From Theobroma cacao (taxonomy: Eukaryota; Streptophyta; Magnoliopsida; Malvales; Malvaceae), in assembly GCF_000208745.1 (NCBI RefSeq), contig NC_030854.1:28396433-28460432 (forward strand): a DNA stretch of 64,000 nucleotides. The letters run 5' to 3'. Shown piece after piece: positions 48,240-60,459 of this stretch. Under the pieces are notes generated by a model. The model did not search any database. It saw nothing but the letters and a program-made list of their open reading frames with translations, and was not told where the DNA came from. The position numbers were made by a program, and so were the translations under genes. Numbering within the stretch: the first letter of the stretch is position 1; each line of letters opens with the position of its first letter.

Positions 48240-51200
48240 TGATGATGATTAGAAGACTGTTTATGAATAGTTCAAAGATCAATTGAACCAAGTTGTTGAG
48301 TATGAAAATAGGCTAATAAAGACAATTATGAGGGTGACTTGGGATGGCAAAAAATCATGAGGATGAAGAGGTTCAACCCATGATTATTGCTTACATTATC
48401 AAAAACTTATCTTCACTTGGAAACTAAAAAGGCTTTCTCACCTTTTTTCAAGTGCTAAACTCCCTTTTGGTTATCATAAAGTGAATTGGAATGGATGGCT
48501 AAAGGACTATCTCAAGCTTTCAAGTGCTAGTTATATTATGAGAGATCATGAAAGGAATAAATATGAGTAGATAATGAGTTTATTCTTATAAATAAGGGTA
48601 ATTAATGTTTTTGAATCCATGATAGAGAAACCAAGGAAAACTTTCAAGCATTTTGAGAATTGTATGGGAAAAGGAGAACTTTAGTGGTTAGGGATATTGG
48701 ATGTGATTTTTTGCAATTATCTGAACATTCAACTTTGAGTTTGGAAAGGTATTTCTCTGAGGAAAAGGTTCATGCAATTATTATAGAGAGCAATGGGAAT
48801 AAGGTCTTATGGTCGGATGGATATACTATGAGTTAATTTTAAAAATCAGTGGGTTACGATTAAAAAGGCTTTCATGGAGTTTATTACAAATTTTTAAAGA
48901 ACAAGTGAGATCAATCATAGGGTTAACTCTTCTTTTGTTACACTCATTCTTAAGAAGGAAAATCCTACACATCTTAATGATTATAGGCCTATCAGCTTGG
49001 TAAGTTATTTATACAAAATAATCGCTAAGTCTCAAGCACAAAGGTTGAAAGGAGTTATTGAATAGATGGTTGGAAAGACTCAATTTGGTTTCATTAAAGG
49101 ACAACAAAATCTTGATTGCACTCTCATAGCTAATGAGGTGATTGACCTTATGAAAAAGGATAAAAAGATAGGGGCTTTGTTCAATGTGAACTTTGAAAAG
49201 GCATATGATAGTGTGGATTCGGATTTCTTGGAGTTCGTTATGGGAAAAATGGGGTTCGACACTAAATGGAGAAAATGGATGATGAGGTGCATCAATTAAA
49301 CTTCTGTATTGATATTGGTTAATGGGACGCTGACTAGACAAGTTAAACGAAATAGAGGACTCAAGCAAGGCTGCCCACCATCTTTTTTTCTATTTAACAT
49401 TGTTGTATAAGTATTTAATGTGATGATGAATAAAGTAGTGGAGGTTAGGTTGTGTAAAGCAATTGGCATTGAGAATAATGCACTTTGCATCTCACATTTA
49501 CAATATGTGAACGATATAATTATTTCAGTAAACTTAATATTAACAATATTCTTAACATCAAAAAGGTTTTACGATACTTTCAAGTGATGTCAGGCTTACG
49601 GATTAATCTTGCTAAAAGCAATATTTTTGAGGTGGGAGTAGAGGAGCAGTTAGTGAATGAATGGGCAACTTTAACTTCTTGTACAGTTGGAACTTTTCCT
49701 TCAACTTATCTCAAACTTCCTTTTGGTGCTAAACAAAGTTCAAGGGTTACTTGGCAACTGGTTGTAGAAAGGTGTTAGTCTAAGCTAGTAGGGTGGAAAG
49801 CTAATTTATTGTCAATCGGAGGACGTATTCCGTTGATTAAAGTTGTACTTGCTAGCGTACTATGTATTATATGTCTTTAATGAAAATGCTGCAAGGGGTG
49901 AAGGCGAAGCTAGAAGAACTTCAAAAGTGTTTTCTTTGGGGTGGGTTGGAGGATAAGAGGAAACTTTATTAAGTGAATTAGGATATTATTTGTAGATATA
50001 AATGGAATGGGGGTCTTGGCATTATGGATCTTAAGGTGCAAAACAAAACATTACTTAATAAAGGGATTTGGAGGTATAACGAGGAAAATGAGAGTTTACG
50101 GAGGAGAGTTATACAGGAAAAGAATAGAGGAAATCCTTCGAAACTATTACCCCGTGTTAATGAGAGTAATAGAGTGTCAAAAGTGTGGAGAAACATAACC
50201 CTTCCCTTTTCCCCCACTAAGGATTACTATAACTTTTTATTTGCAAGTATGGAGTCGTTATGGGTAAAGGACATAATGTGTTATTTTTGTGTGATGAGTG
50301 GCTAAAGGGTGTGATATTGGAAAGTGCATTTCCTCAAATTTTTGCACTAGTTACAAACAAATCAGGTATTGTGAGTGAATTTGGAAATTGGGTCAACGAT
50401 AATTAGACATGGTCAATAAATTTGAGAAGAAATACTTTTGATTGAGAGAATGAGCAATGGCATGGGTTACTTGATTGCATAGGTGATATTTGTGTGGATA
50501 ATATTTTGTGTGATAAATTAGTTTGGAAAGGTTTAGTTGATGGCTCATATTCTGCTAAATCTTACTATAATTTTATTTTAAGGTTTAATGGAGTTAATAG
50601 GAATTTATGGAGAATAATGTGAGTTGGTTTAACAACTCCTAAGGTTGAAATTTTTTGTTGGCAAGTAATTTGTGGGTTAGTTGCTATTAAGGAGGAACTT
50701 TTGAAGAGAGGGTGCATTAATTTTGATGCTACGTGTTGTGTTGTATGTCTTGACGAAAAAGAAACGGTAAAACATCTTTGTTTTTAGGTGTGATGAAACA
50801 TGGAAGTTGTAGGCAACATGCTACAATATTTGGGGTATATATTGGATTAGTCTTTGAGACTCTTTCAACTTTTTGGCTGCTTGGAATGTGACCTTTATGG
50901 ATAAAAGCAAAATAGAGGTTTGGAATATGGGATTCTTTTCTATCATTTGGTCTATATGGTTGTTTCACAATAATGTGATTTTTAATGGGAAAGTTTAGGA
51001 TCCAGTGTAGATTTTTGAGCTTGTAAAGGCTAGAGTAGCATGGTGGGCTAGTACTAAGCTGGATAATGATAGTTCTTCATTTGATGACATTTTTAGATTT
51101 CCACAACTTGCTAATATAATTGACAGTAAAAGCAAGAAAACTAGGAAAGAGGTGGAGTGGAGCAAACCAAAGCGTAGTTAACTCAAATTCAATGTTGATG

Positions 51201-52482
51201 GGGCTGTAAGAAATAATCTAGGGGAGTCTAGTATCGGTGGGGTACTTAAGGATGATCAAAGTAAAATAATGGTCACATTTTCCAAAAGTATTAGTGTAAG
51301 GGATGCTAATAGAGTGGAGTTACTCACTATTAAAAAAACACTTTTGATTTTTATGGCTTCTAAGTGGGCAATTTTCCCATTCTTTCATTATAGAGAGTGA
51401 TTCTTTAACAACGATTAAGTGGTTCAAACATCCATTTGTTGCTCCCTGGAGACTTCAAAAACATGTTTTGTAGCTTATTCACTTGAAGAAAGGTGTGAAA
51501 AATTTGGAGATTCAACATACTATTAGGTCAGTAAATGATATAGTAGATAAGCTTACTAAAGCAAGGGTCAGCAGAGAAAGTGATTTATTGTTATTTCTAT
51601 TAGAATTTTCTATTATGTGGGCTTTTATAATTGGCAATTTTGGTTTAATAAAATAGACTAATCATTTAGTCCTATTGTGAAATAAAAAATGAGAGCCGAA
51701 TAAATATTAAAGTGATCAATTAATGATCGGTTTTGCACGTCTAATTGAGTTAGTATGGTTTAGCGATTATGTAAGCTTTGGCCTAGTACGCCTTTAATGG
51801 GGAGGCTTGTACTAGGGTTTTGTTTATTATATATATCTGGCTAAGTCCCTTATGCTCTTCTAACCAACGACATTTTCCCATTAAGAGCCGCCATAAATAA
51901 TAGAGAAGTGCAAAGAGGAAGATCTAGCCTTGACCATGAATTCTCTATTTTTTTGCTGCGAGCAATGGCTATCTCTATAAATCAAACATGTATGCAATAA
52001 ATAGTTGATACTTTTGATATTCAAATATTCACACATGGATCTAGGGATTCAACTTACAGTTTCATAGTGTATAAGGTGGCTTATTATGGTTATGCTAGCT
52101 AGACTTTTATGATAAAGGTTCTGGTTAGGAGGTTGGTTTGATTGGTGCATATGTGGTTCCTTGATATGGTTCATAGCTGGTCTGCTGATGAACTTTGATG
52201 CATCATTTAATCTGAATATCTCTTAAGCTTGTAAGTCTTACTTATTTTCTTTTTTTTTTTTTTGCTGAGTTTTTTATCCATCATCATCAAGTCTTATGTT
52301 TTGCACTTGGTTTTTTATATTTGTTAGCTACTTTTCTGTAAAGCTAGCAAGAAGATGATGATATGTATCTGCATACTGGATATACTGTGCAAGGACTTGT
52401 CTTATTGTTTTGTTCTAGTGTTAGAATATTCTTATTCCACATAGCTTAATAAAGATATATTCATAACTTTCAAAAAAAAAAA
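48240..52482 (+). mobile_element. Decayed LINE (L1-type) with RT, zf-RVT and RNase H remnants
   Basis: Plus-strand ORF2 remnants run in the usual order. A pre-RT segment (DFLQLSEHSTLSLERYFSEE) lies near 48700. The reverse transcriptase at about 48920-49800 shows NDYRPISLV, TQFGFIKGQQNLDC and NVNFEKAYDSVD, then GLKQGCPPS; the catalytic YADD is altered (YVNDI). A zf-RVT segment at about 50580-50790 has LWRIMW, FCWQV and CVVCLDEKETVKHLCF. RNase H at about 51180-51400 starts KFNVDGAVRNNLG. A 3' UTR ends with AATAAA-like sequence near 52450 and an A-run at 52472-52482. Many stops and frameshifts; endonuclease and ORF1 were not found, so it is 5'-truncated. The left boundary is approximate and no target duplication was recognised. 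Confidence 0.82.
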
Positions 52483-53449
52483 GAGAATTAAAGGAAAACC
52501 AATTCACTACTTTTGAATTTATACATAAATATTTTGGTACTTGTTGATATGGTTTGTTTGATTATGACTTGTTTTTACATTTAGAATCTTGTTTACATAT
52601 GTTGAAAAGATGCTTGAAATTTAGTCTTGCAAATAGAAGAGCAACACCTTCAAATCAACATTTCTTAATGTTTAGCTTCACTTAAAAAAACAAACATGCA
52701 TGGTTGTTGACGATATTACAAGCTTGAAAATGAACTCAAAATTGGAGGATATAACAAAAGTAACATTGATCGAAAAGATAAAGTTGGGTTAGTCAACAAT
52801 TTTGTACTTGTTGATTTGAAATCTCGTAACTGTTTATTTCGATAAATGATTAAAGCAAAATTGAAATTAGATCTTTCTTTTTTTCTTTCTTTCTTGTCAC
52901 TAAACAAAGTTTAAATTGTTTAATAAGTCATTTTGTTACTTGTGGATATGGTTGGCTTTGATTTTGTTAACTTCTAATTGCATATATGTAATAAACTTAT
53001 ATAATGAAGTTCTATATAATGAATAGTCTAGTGTCTTTGTAATAAGATCGTGACATGTAAAGCTATCTTAGATAGTTATTATAACTAATCTATTTGTAAA
53101 GATTAAACTCCACATACACTTATGTGATTCAACTTTTCTTGCATTAACTTTTAATGATTTCTTTTCAATTAAAGCCTTAAGATTAACTTTTGTTTTCATA
53201 GGATTAATTATGCTATTAATTTTATCTAATAGATCTATCGAAAACTATTGATTCAAAAACTACCTAATTTGTTCTCATTTAAGAGAATTTTTAAAATTTT
53301 ATTACGTAAAATTAACAATAAAACCTTCTTTAGAACAAAACGTAATCATAGAATACCAATGTTTTTACACAATTAAATTTTTAAGCCTAAATGTGTCATG
53401 TGCTAACTTTGCTTGTTGGAGTTTGACTTCGGCTTTGTAACCTGGGTTA
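52483..53449. other. AT-rich DNA, no gene recognised
   Basis: About 1 kb between the LINE tail and the left remnant of the gypsy gag. Only short low-complexity frames. Confidence 0.45.
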
Positions 53450-53702
53450 CCACCATCTTACATGCGTCTGGTTGCGTATGGCATCAAGAATAGTTTCGAG
53501 CTTCATACAGTCTAGCTAGGCTGATTGTCAACGACAATGAGTTTGGTCTGAAAGCTTGTACATCAACTTGGATGTCTTCTTTTAAACCACTTACAAAACA
53601 ACTGACTTGTTGAGCTTGAGTCAACCTTTCACATGAATCAACAGTCTCTCAAACTAGGTTTGATAGTCTCTAACTAATATAGTTTGCTTTACCTTAGTAA
53701 AG

Positions 53703-56632
53703 TATGAAACCCCACCCAAATCTGAGAATTGCTAAGTTGAAATACTTAGATAAGCAAGTTAAATTATGTTTTAAAAACTTGAAATTTAGTTTTGTGAATG
53801 GGAAATTTCATGGTGTAGTATTTTGAGATGATTTTTGTGTTTGGAATGATCAAAAATAAGTTTTGATCTTAGAAAAATTCATGTTTTGATGCTAGAAAAA
53901 TTCATGTTTTGATGCATTAAAATGATTTACAAAGCTTGGTGTTAAAAAGAGTTCAATCGGACATGTTTTTAAGGTTTATTTTTACTTTCTAAACCCAATC
54001 TATCAATAGATGTTCTTCACCTATCAATAGATACAATCCAGAAAAGGTTTATCAAAGCTACCCTGAAGAACATCTATGGATAGATGAGCAGATCTATCCA
54101 TAGATGGCCAGATCTATCGATAGATAGCTCCCATTTATTGATAGATGGTAATCAGAAAGCTTCTAAAAAAGGTTCTAAAGGTCATCTATAAAGAGATAAC
54201 CCCGATCTATTGATAGATGACAACGTTTTCACAAAAATAAAAGGGGTAAAAGCATATTTTCACTTCCCAAACTATAAATATGATCAAATACCTAAGCGTT
54301 TCTCAACCCTCAGCCATTTTTTGAAAGGTAAAACCTCTTTAAAACCCTTTTAACCAATTTTTAATGAAAAATAATTGCTTTTCATGATTTTGATCTTAGT
54401 TTTGAAGTTTAAAGCTAAATATAATATTTTTATGCTATAAAACCTTTAAAGCTCGTACTTTTGATGCTAAAGATTTATTATTTTTGCCCAAAAATTTTTG
54501 TTGAGAATTATAGTTAAAATTTTTGTGATTTCCTTCAACATTTAAGCTCATCTAAGGTAAGTTTAGATGATTTATGCATTTCTAGCTTAGTCTAGAGAGA
54601 AAAAGTGATTATAGTCAAAAAGTGAATAGATTTGAAAGTTATTAGATTAATTATTCCGATTTTATTAGTTTAGAAATTGATTGTTATGAATACTGTGTGA
54701 TAAGGATGCTTGAAAACACATCGGATTACATAGAATCAGAGTTGTGATCGAGCTTCTTATAAGATGAGTGGATACACTACTTTCAAAACTATTTTGATAT
54801 GTCAAGTTGAAGCATGATTTGAGGATTATTATGAATATGATTTTCTGAAAATATTTATGAACTAAAAAATTATTTGTGGATGAGAAAATATTTTAAAATT
54901 CGTTTTCAACCTACTATGTACGTAAATATGATATTATGTATTAATTTTCAATAAGATGGGACAAACACCTTATGTTTGAGTCCACTCGATTACTCCGATC
55001 TTTGGACTAGTGTGGGTACAAGATATAATTTATGATTAATGATTAATACATGAATGTATGAGGTGTATGCTAAATATGTTGAGACATGAAATGTATGATG
55101 GCTTGCATGATGATTTTCATAGAAGATATTATGTTTATGTATATGATGTGTTTTCCATATACTACATAAGATATTTAAGGAAGCATGATGAATGCTATGA
55201 GATTATGTATGAAATGCTCGTTTTACATACAATATGATGAAAGTGTAGGCATAAGGAAATGCCATAAGATGTGTATATTATGTGAAATTTAATATACTGT
55301 ATGAGATAATTAAGCATGTATATGATGGACATTTCACATACTAAATGCTATGAGCATAATAGTTTAATGAGTGCGATTTATTCCACTCACGCGGGGTGCA
55401 ATGACGACTTCACTCCTATGATGCATCATAAACGCCCAAGGTGCAATAAGGTTGTACATTGCCAGCCCAAGGTTGATGGGGGTTGTACCATCGCTATGTG
55501 TGAGTTTAATGTAATAGAATGATTATGATTGTTATCTTTATGATATGTTGTATGTTAGATTCATCTTGATTAATGTTTATAACCTATACTCTATGTTGGC
55601 ATGAGAATGTGGTTAGAGAAATGAAATGAGCCGTAGAAATAGTCCCAAAAGGTAAGAGGACTATAGGAATGGCAAAAATACAAATTTTTTTCCTAAAAAC
55701 AAAGTTTTAGAGGCTATCTAGCGATACATGTAGGACATATATCGATATATAGCATATAGAATGCAACAAGAAACATTCTGCTTCAAATCTATCGATAGAT
55801 GAGTTATAGAATTGTATGTATTGGCTTGTTTGAAAGCTTTTCAAAAGTAAAAAGATTTTCTAATGGTTATTCACACTTGTTTACATCATATATGCTATTT
55901 CAAATGTGTTTAAACACCATGTTTCATGAGATTAAGTTTAAATTGATCATAATTGGCATGAGATTATAAGTGCATGTTTATGACATACCCTTATCCCCTA
56001 GCTTGTCCCCTTCTTGTATCCATTCACGGAGTCTTTATGACTCACATGTTATTTTTTCCATTTATTTTATTGTAGATCAGTGATAGCATTTTAATAGTAG
56101 CTAGTGTCGCAGATACCAATGTTCAGTCTTCATTCTTTGGTAGATGTCTAACAGCCATTTGGTGCTTAAAAGGTTTGTTAAGTTTCGCTGACAAGTCGGT
56201 CTTTACTTGATGTTTATGTTTGCAGACTATAAACATGTTTATGTTGATATTGCCAATGTTGGGCATCTTACATGGATAATGTTATGTATGAGATTATGAT
56301 GATGGCTCTAGAGCTTAGATGGACACCCAAGGGTATTGATAATGTTTACTGTTTATGTTCTCGTGCACCATGGCAATGGCACTTGTTAATATATATATAT
56401 CTATGAAAATCATGAGCTTACACAATTAAGTTAAGAAATTCCTTTATTGTGTAATGAGTTTTATGAATGTATGTATTATGATTACATATATTAGTGGATG
56501 TTATATAATGCTTCCGCATGTGATGATGAATGTTTGATGATGTTATGATAAAAGGCTTGCTAGGGCCTAACGGGTTATGCTCGTTTGTGTCCATGCACCA
56601 GTCATGATCCCTCTAGAAAATGGGATATGACA
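53703..56632. mobile_element. Solo LTR (2.93 kb) of a Ty3/gypsy-type element, with TSD TAAAG
   Basis: Direct repeats TAAAG at 53698-53702 and 56633-56637 flank it. It starts TATGAAACCCC (first TG mutated to TA) and ends GGGATATGACA. Removing it together with one TAAAG brings the two halves of the neighbouring gag back into one reading register at exactly this point, which confirms both ends independently. No internal coding region or primer site is attached, so it is a solo LTR, normally left by recombination between two LTRs. The size fits long-LTR chromoviruses such as the Tekay/Del group. It contains a cluster of ATCTATNNATAGAT palindromes. Confidence 0.88.
54000..54225. repeat. Cluster of short palindromes of type CTATCNATAG
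   Basis: At least seven copies within about 220 bases: CTATCAATAGATG twice, ATCTATGGATAGAT, ATCTATCCATAGAT, ATCTATCGATAGAT, a diverged TTTATTGATAGAT and GATCTATTGATAGAT. One more ATCTATCGATAGAT lies at about 55788 and a relaxed version near 55755. All are inside the solo LTR. Confidence 0.85.
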
Positions 56633-57145
56633 TAAAGTCACCAAAAAAATCTTAAAATTGGGTAAAACCGTACCTATTTTGTAGACTTTATTTAAAGTTT
56701 TCCCAAGTTAGGAAAAAATTCTTTTCCTTTAGCGGTTGATACCATAACTGAGCATCTCCATCTAAGTTGAAAAAGGCCAATAACACTTTCTCCTCGTCTA
56801 ACATATAGTGATATTCAAATAATTGCTCAACCCTACAAATCCATTGGATAGGATCATCTGTGCCATTATATCGAGGAAATTTAAGTTTCACAAATTTGGG
56901 CAAGCAGTCGGTTCCAGTAGATCCTCTTTTATTAAATCGATCATTGTTAATTCTACTTTGGTTAAAAGAACTTTTTACTATTTCTTGATTTCGGACTAAC
57001 TGAACGTTATCAAACCTTGCATTCATGGCAGCAAACATCTCTTACATTTCCTTAAAAAGTCTCTATTGTCCTGCAGCAAAAGAGGGAACCTCTTTCTCAA
57101 TACTACTCATTCGTTGCTCCTCCATACCCGGCTCTGATACTAAAT

Positions 57146-58230
57146 TGTTGGTTGCATAATTCATAAACCTTAAAGCTGGACAATAAATTCACGTGTCTAC
57201 CTATTTTTAATGAAATGAGTAAAAGATGGCTATAGACACCATATTTTTGCTGTTTAAAAAATAAATAAATATATGATAAAAAATAATAAAATAATAGTAA
57301 ACAAAAGATAAACAATAAACAAAAAAATAAAAATAAAAAAATAAAAAAAGAGAAGGAGAAAAAGGGAGAGGGTACGATTGGCAGGGTGCGGATGCACCCT
57401 GCCAAGCACCTCCCTCACCCTGCCAAACATGAAAATTCACGTCTGGCAAGGTAGTGGAGGCACTACACTTGGCCAAAAAGTCGAGTGTATAAAGCACTGT
57501 AGCAACGGATCAAGAGGGAGGAACCATAACCTGCAAACTAAAAAAACCCTAGAAAATCCTAGCAACCAGAGACCAAAAATCCTAAGCTAAGCCTCCTAGC
57601 AGCCACAACAATCCACAAAAATCAAAGAAATATACCAAAAAATATATACCAAAAAAATTCGAAAATACACACAATGAGAGAGGGAGAATTCTTTTTTTTT
57701 TGGGTAAATTTTTGGTTCATTTTTTAGAGGGGTTTTGTTGCTGTCTGCTAGGGAGGAAGTTTTGGGTTGTCGCCGAATTAAGAGAAGAGGAAGTCGATTT
57801 GGGCGACGTCGGTGGGAAGGAAGAGAGAAGGATCTATTTTGGGAGAGCCGATCGTTGGGGAGCGACGTCGTCGGTTGGGGAGAGTCGACCGTTGGGGAGC
57901 GACGCCGGCGTGAATGTGAGAGGAGTTGAAAGATTTGGGGAGGAACTGGAACGGCGGTGAGAGAAAGAGTGAGGCAGCCGACAGAGGGAGGTCCAGCGTG
58001 GGCTAGTGGCCGACGGTAGGAAAAGACCGGTAGAGGGAGAGCCCGATTTGGGCAAAGAGAGAGCAGATCTAGGCAGCCGACAGAGGGAGGTCCGACGTGG
58101 GGTTGGCCGACGATTTAGTAAAGAGAAATGATAGGGTTTAGGTTCTAGAGAGAGAGACAAAAGGGAGAAAATGGGAAGAAATGAAGAAAATGAAGCTTAA
58201 ATAGTTAAGAGTTAAGGCATCTGAAACAGT
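57146..58230 (-). repeat. Probable 5' LTR (R-U5 part) of the minus-strand gypsy element
   Basis: Inner edge TGTTGGTTGC at 57146 reads as ...GCAACCAACA on the minus strand, directly before the primer-site-like sequence. A TATA-like CTATTTAAG lies at about 58195-58203 on the minus strand and would start transcription toward gag. Between them are a GC-rich block (57740-58110), an A-rich low-complexity stretch (about 57250-57360) and CACCCTGCCAA-type short repeats near 57380-57450. The outer boundary was not found; LTR status rests on position and promoter-like signals. Confidence 0.5.
57750..58110. repeat. GC-rich block with internal direct repeats
   Basis: GCAGCCGACAGAGGGAGGTCC occurs near 57973 and again near 58074, each followed by a variant of GTGGG and then GGCCGACG. 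CGTTGGGGAGCGACG occurs twice near 57852 and 57891. The block is strikingly richer in G than its surroundings. Open frames across it (both strands) are composition artefacts. Confidence 0.75.
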
Positions 58231-58329
58231 ACCATTTTAGGCACCAAGGGGCTGAATTCTTGAAGCAGGCTTACAAGCTTTTCGAGTCAACCCGATCCAC
58301 CTTGAGCCGGGTTGGGCTAAAGCTTTGGG

Positions 58330-60439
58330 GTAAGTTTTGGATCATTGATTTATTGGGTTATGATTGTGGTATTTGTGTTGATTGTTTAAGTTAGAAAATT
58401 TTTAATGTAGCTTTATGTTAAGGGTAGTAAAATAATATAAATAAGGTATATTAATGTTGTAGAATGAATTTTAAAACATATTAGGAGAGAATATCAAAAA
58501 AAATAAAAACAATAAAAAATTACAAAAAATGTGTAATAATAATAATAATAATAGAGATGTTTAAAAATGTAAAAATGTGAAGAAAAATAGAGAGATTGGA
58601 ATAGATAAGAAAATATATAAAATATATGTGCAATTATATGAAAATAAATAATAGCATAATTAGGTAGAAAGATTATTTAGTTATAAAAATAGATCCAAGA
58701 ATAAAAATATATAGGAAAATAAATGAGCATTTAATTAAAAATTAATAATATAGTAAATAGGTTTAGAGGGACATTGTACATTGAAAAGTAAGCATTTAGT
58801 GATATGAATGGATTTATTTAATGTACACATAGAAAAGGAAATATATGACTAGATTAAGAATATGGGTAAGAGAAAATATAAAATGTAGGAAGAGTTGAAA
58901 TGTGAGACATAATAATAATACACTTAACTAGGTGAGTTTATATGACGAAATCATGAATGGAAAAGAATTTGAAAAAATAATAAAAATAATAAAAATGAAA
59001 ATATAGTAGAATAAAATGTGTAATTGTCAAAGTATTTAAAAAGATAGCTTCATAAATGAAAAAGAATGAGAATGGGGCAAAGTGATGAGTTATTCAATTT
59101 AAATAAGACAAGTAAACAATACCGATGATGGGATGATCGGTCAGGACGCGATAACTCGCGATCTCGGGCCCATATTCTCTAAGTTCGGAATCCAAATCAA
59201 GGCTCCACCAATACGATGGGAGGACCTCGATTTCAAGATCTCGAATTTTTTAATAAATAAAGAATTTGGCTATATAAAGATTATTCAATAAAAATAATAA
59301 ATAAAAAACAATAGATAAAAAAATGATGATAAAAATAATAATAATAATTCGAATATATAGTAAATAATTAATTTGTGAAAATGCAATATACATGACATTA
59401 AATAAATAGGAAAATAAAAAACAAATAAATAATAATAAATAATTTAAGACGACAAGTAATTTAAAATTAAGCATTAAATGGAATCATAAACAATTTATCT
59501 AATTATAAAAGGAAACTATAAGAGAAACTTAGAATATAAAAAAAATAAAATATAGGAGAATAAAAAATAAAAAATACGATAATATGAAATAAAATGAAAA
59601 TAATAATAAAAAAATGACAAAAAATAGATAATTATATTAGCATAACATATACATATGTTGCATCATGCATATCATTGCATATAAATATTTCTGTTTTCGA
59701 GTTTAAGTCCCGATGATGGGATCTTCCGAGGATCTTGCGAAGACGAGTATTCCTCGAAAAGTTCACTAGGTGAAAAGGTGTTCTTGGGTCCCACCAGTAT
59801 GATGGGAGGCTTCGAGAAACATCTTTAATAAAAGGCTTTTGCCCTTATTAAGTTCATTATGCACAAAAATATTATTTTAAAAGAAAACGTACGGTAACCC
59901 CGATGACGGGATTTCTTCGTCAAATTTACGAAGGTGAATTTCTCGAATGATTCCCTAGGTGAGAGAATACCTCGGATCCCACCAGTATGATGGGCGGATC
60001 CGGGAAAATATCCTCGATAAAAGGTTATTTGTCCGACATTTTGATCTCATATCATGCATCTCATCTTGCCTCATATTTGCATTCCATTTTAGGTTAAATA
60101 GGAGATAAAATAAGAGAATAATAAATAAGGAAATATAGTGAACTTAAAAATTAAAGCCTAATAGGATAACCTGAAAAATGGTACCATTCATGGAACGGGT
60201 GTCCTGGGGGTGTTAATCCTTCCCCGGACATAACCGTACTCCCGAATTTAGATTTAAAAAAACGTAGACCAGTTTAAGGTTCTTTTCGGTGGGCTTAAAA
60301 TTAATTTAAAGCTTCATCGATTAGAATCGAGTCAATTGGTGGCCAATCGCACCTAGTAAAAAAGATTGGTGGCAACTCCTAGTTTAAGAGTTTTCACTAG
60401 CGTTGGGTGGTCGGGTTCTCGAACCCGCACATTACGACA
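58330..60439 (+). repeat. 5' LTR of the plus-strand Tat-type gypsy element (left limit uncertain)
   Basis: The right end is placed at CA 60438-60439, two bases before the primer-binding site. 59122-60032 contains repeated units typical of a long LTR, and 58400-59660 is extremely AT-rich with AATAAT runs. I could not locate the left end; 58330 is only where AT-rich sequence begins. Confidence 0.5.
59122..60032 (+). repeat. Three degenerate repeats within the Tat-element 5' LTR
   Basis: Each unit opens with CCGATGANGGGAT and closes with CCACCANTANGATGGGNGG: about 59122-59224, 59709-59809 and 59898-59997. Units 2 and 3 also share CACTAGGTGA/CCCTAGGTGA, CTCGA and GATAAAAGG-like endings. Spacing is irregular, with AT-rich DNA between units 1 and 2. 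Confidence 0.75.
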
Positions 60440-60441
60440 GC

Positions 60442-60459
60442 TGGCGACTCTATTGGGGA
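60442..60459 (+). other. Primer binding site of the Tat-type element
   Basis: TGGCGACTCTATTGGGGA lies just after the LTR end. The usual site for many plant Tat/Ogre elements is TGGCGACTCTGCTGGGGA, complementary to a tRNA-Arg 3' end; two positions differ here. Confidence 0.82.

Larger units (their letters stand above)
53450..57145 (-). pseudogene. Ty3/gypsy gag remnant, split by a solo LTR
   Basis: Minus strand, in two parts. The right part (57038-56638) begins MFAAMNARFDNVQ and includes LKFPRYNGTDDPIQWICR, EQLFEYH and DGDAQLWYQ, the Retrotrans_gag signature. The left part (53697 to about 53450) continues with VRDYQT, FERLL, CFVSGLKEDIQVDVQAF and LARLYEARN. A 2.93-kb LTR lies between them. 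The sequence upstream of the right part (57143 to about 57126, minus) reads TTAGTATCAGAGCC, like the tRNA-Met primer site of this group, and follows an LTR whose inner edge is at about 57146. In-frame stops are present in both parts and everything beyond gag (protease, RT, integrase) is missing, so the element is dead. Confidence 0.85.

Noticed and set aside
52716..52907. 63-codon minus-strand frame beginning with a Lys/Glu-rich segment
   Set aside because: Low complexity and no recognisable family; likely chance.
55316..55522. 68-codon plus-strand frame with several Cys and His (possible zinc finger)
   Set aside because: It lies inside the solo LTR; Cys/His spacing fits no known finger.
57834..58160. 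Minus-strand 108-codon frame rich in Ser/Pro/Arg and overlapping plus-strand frames
   Set aside because: Composition artefact of a GC-rich repeated block inside a probable LTR; no domain, and frames are open on both strands.
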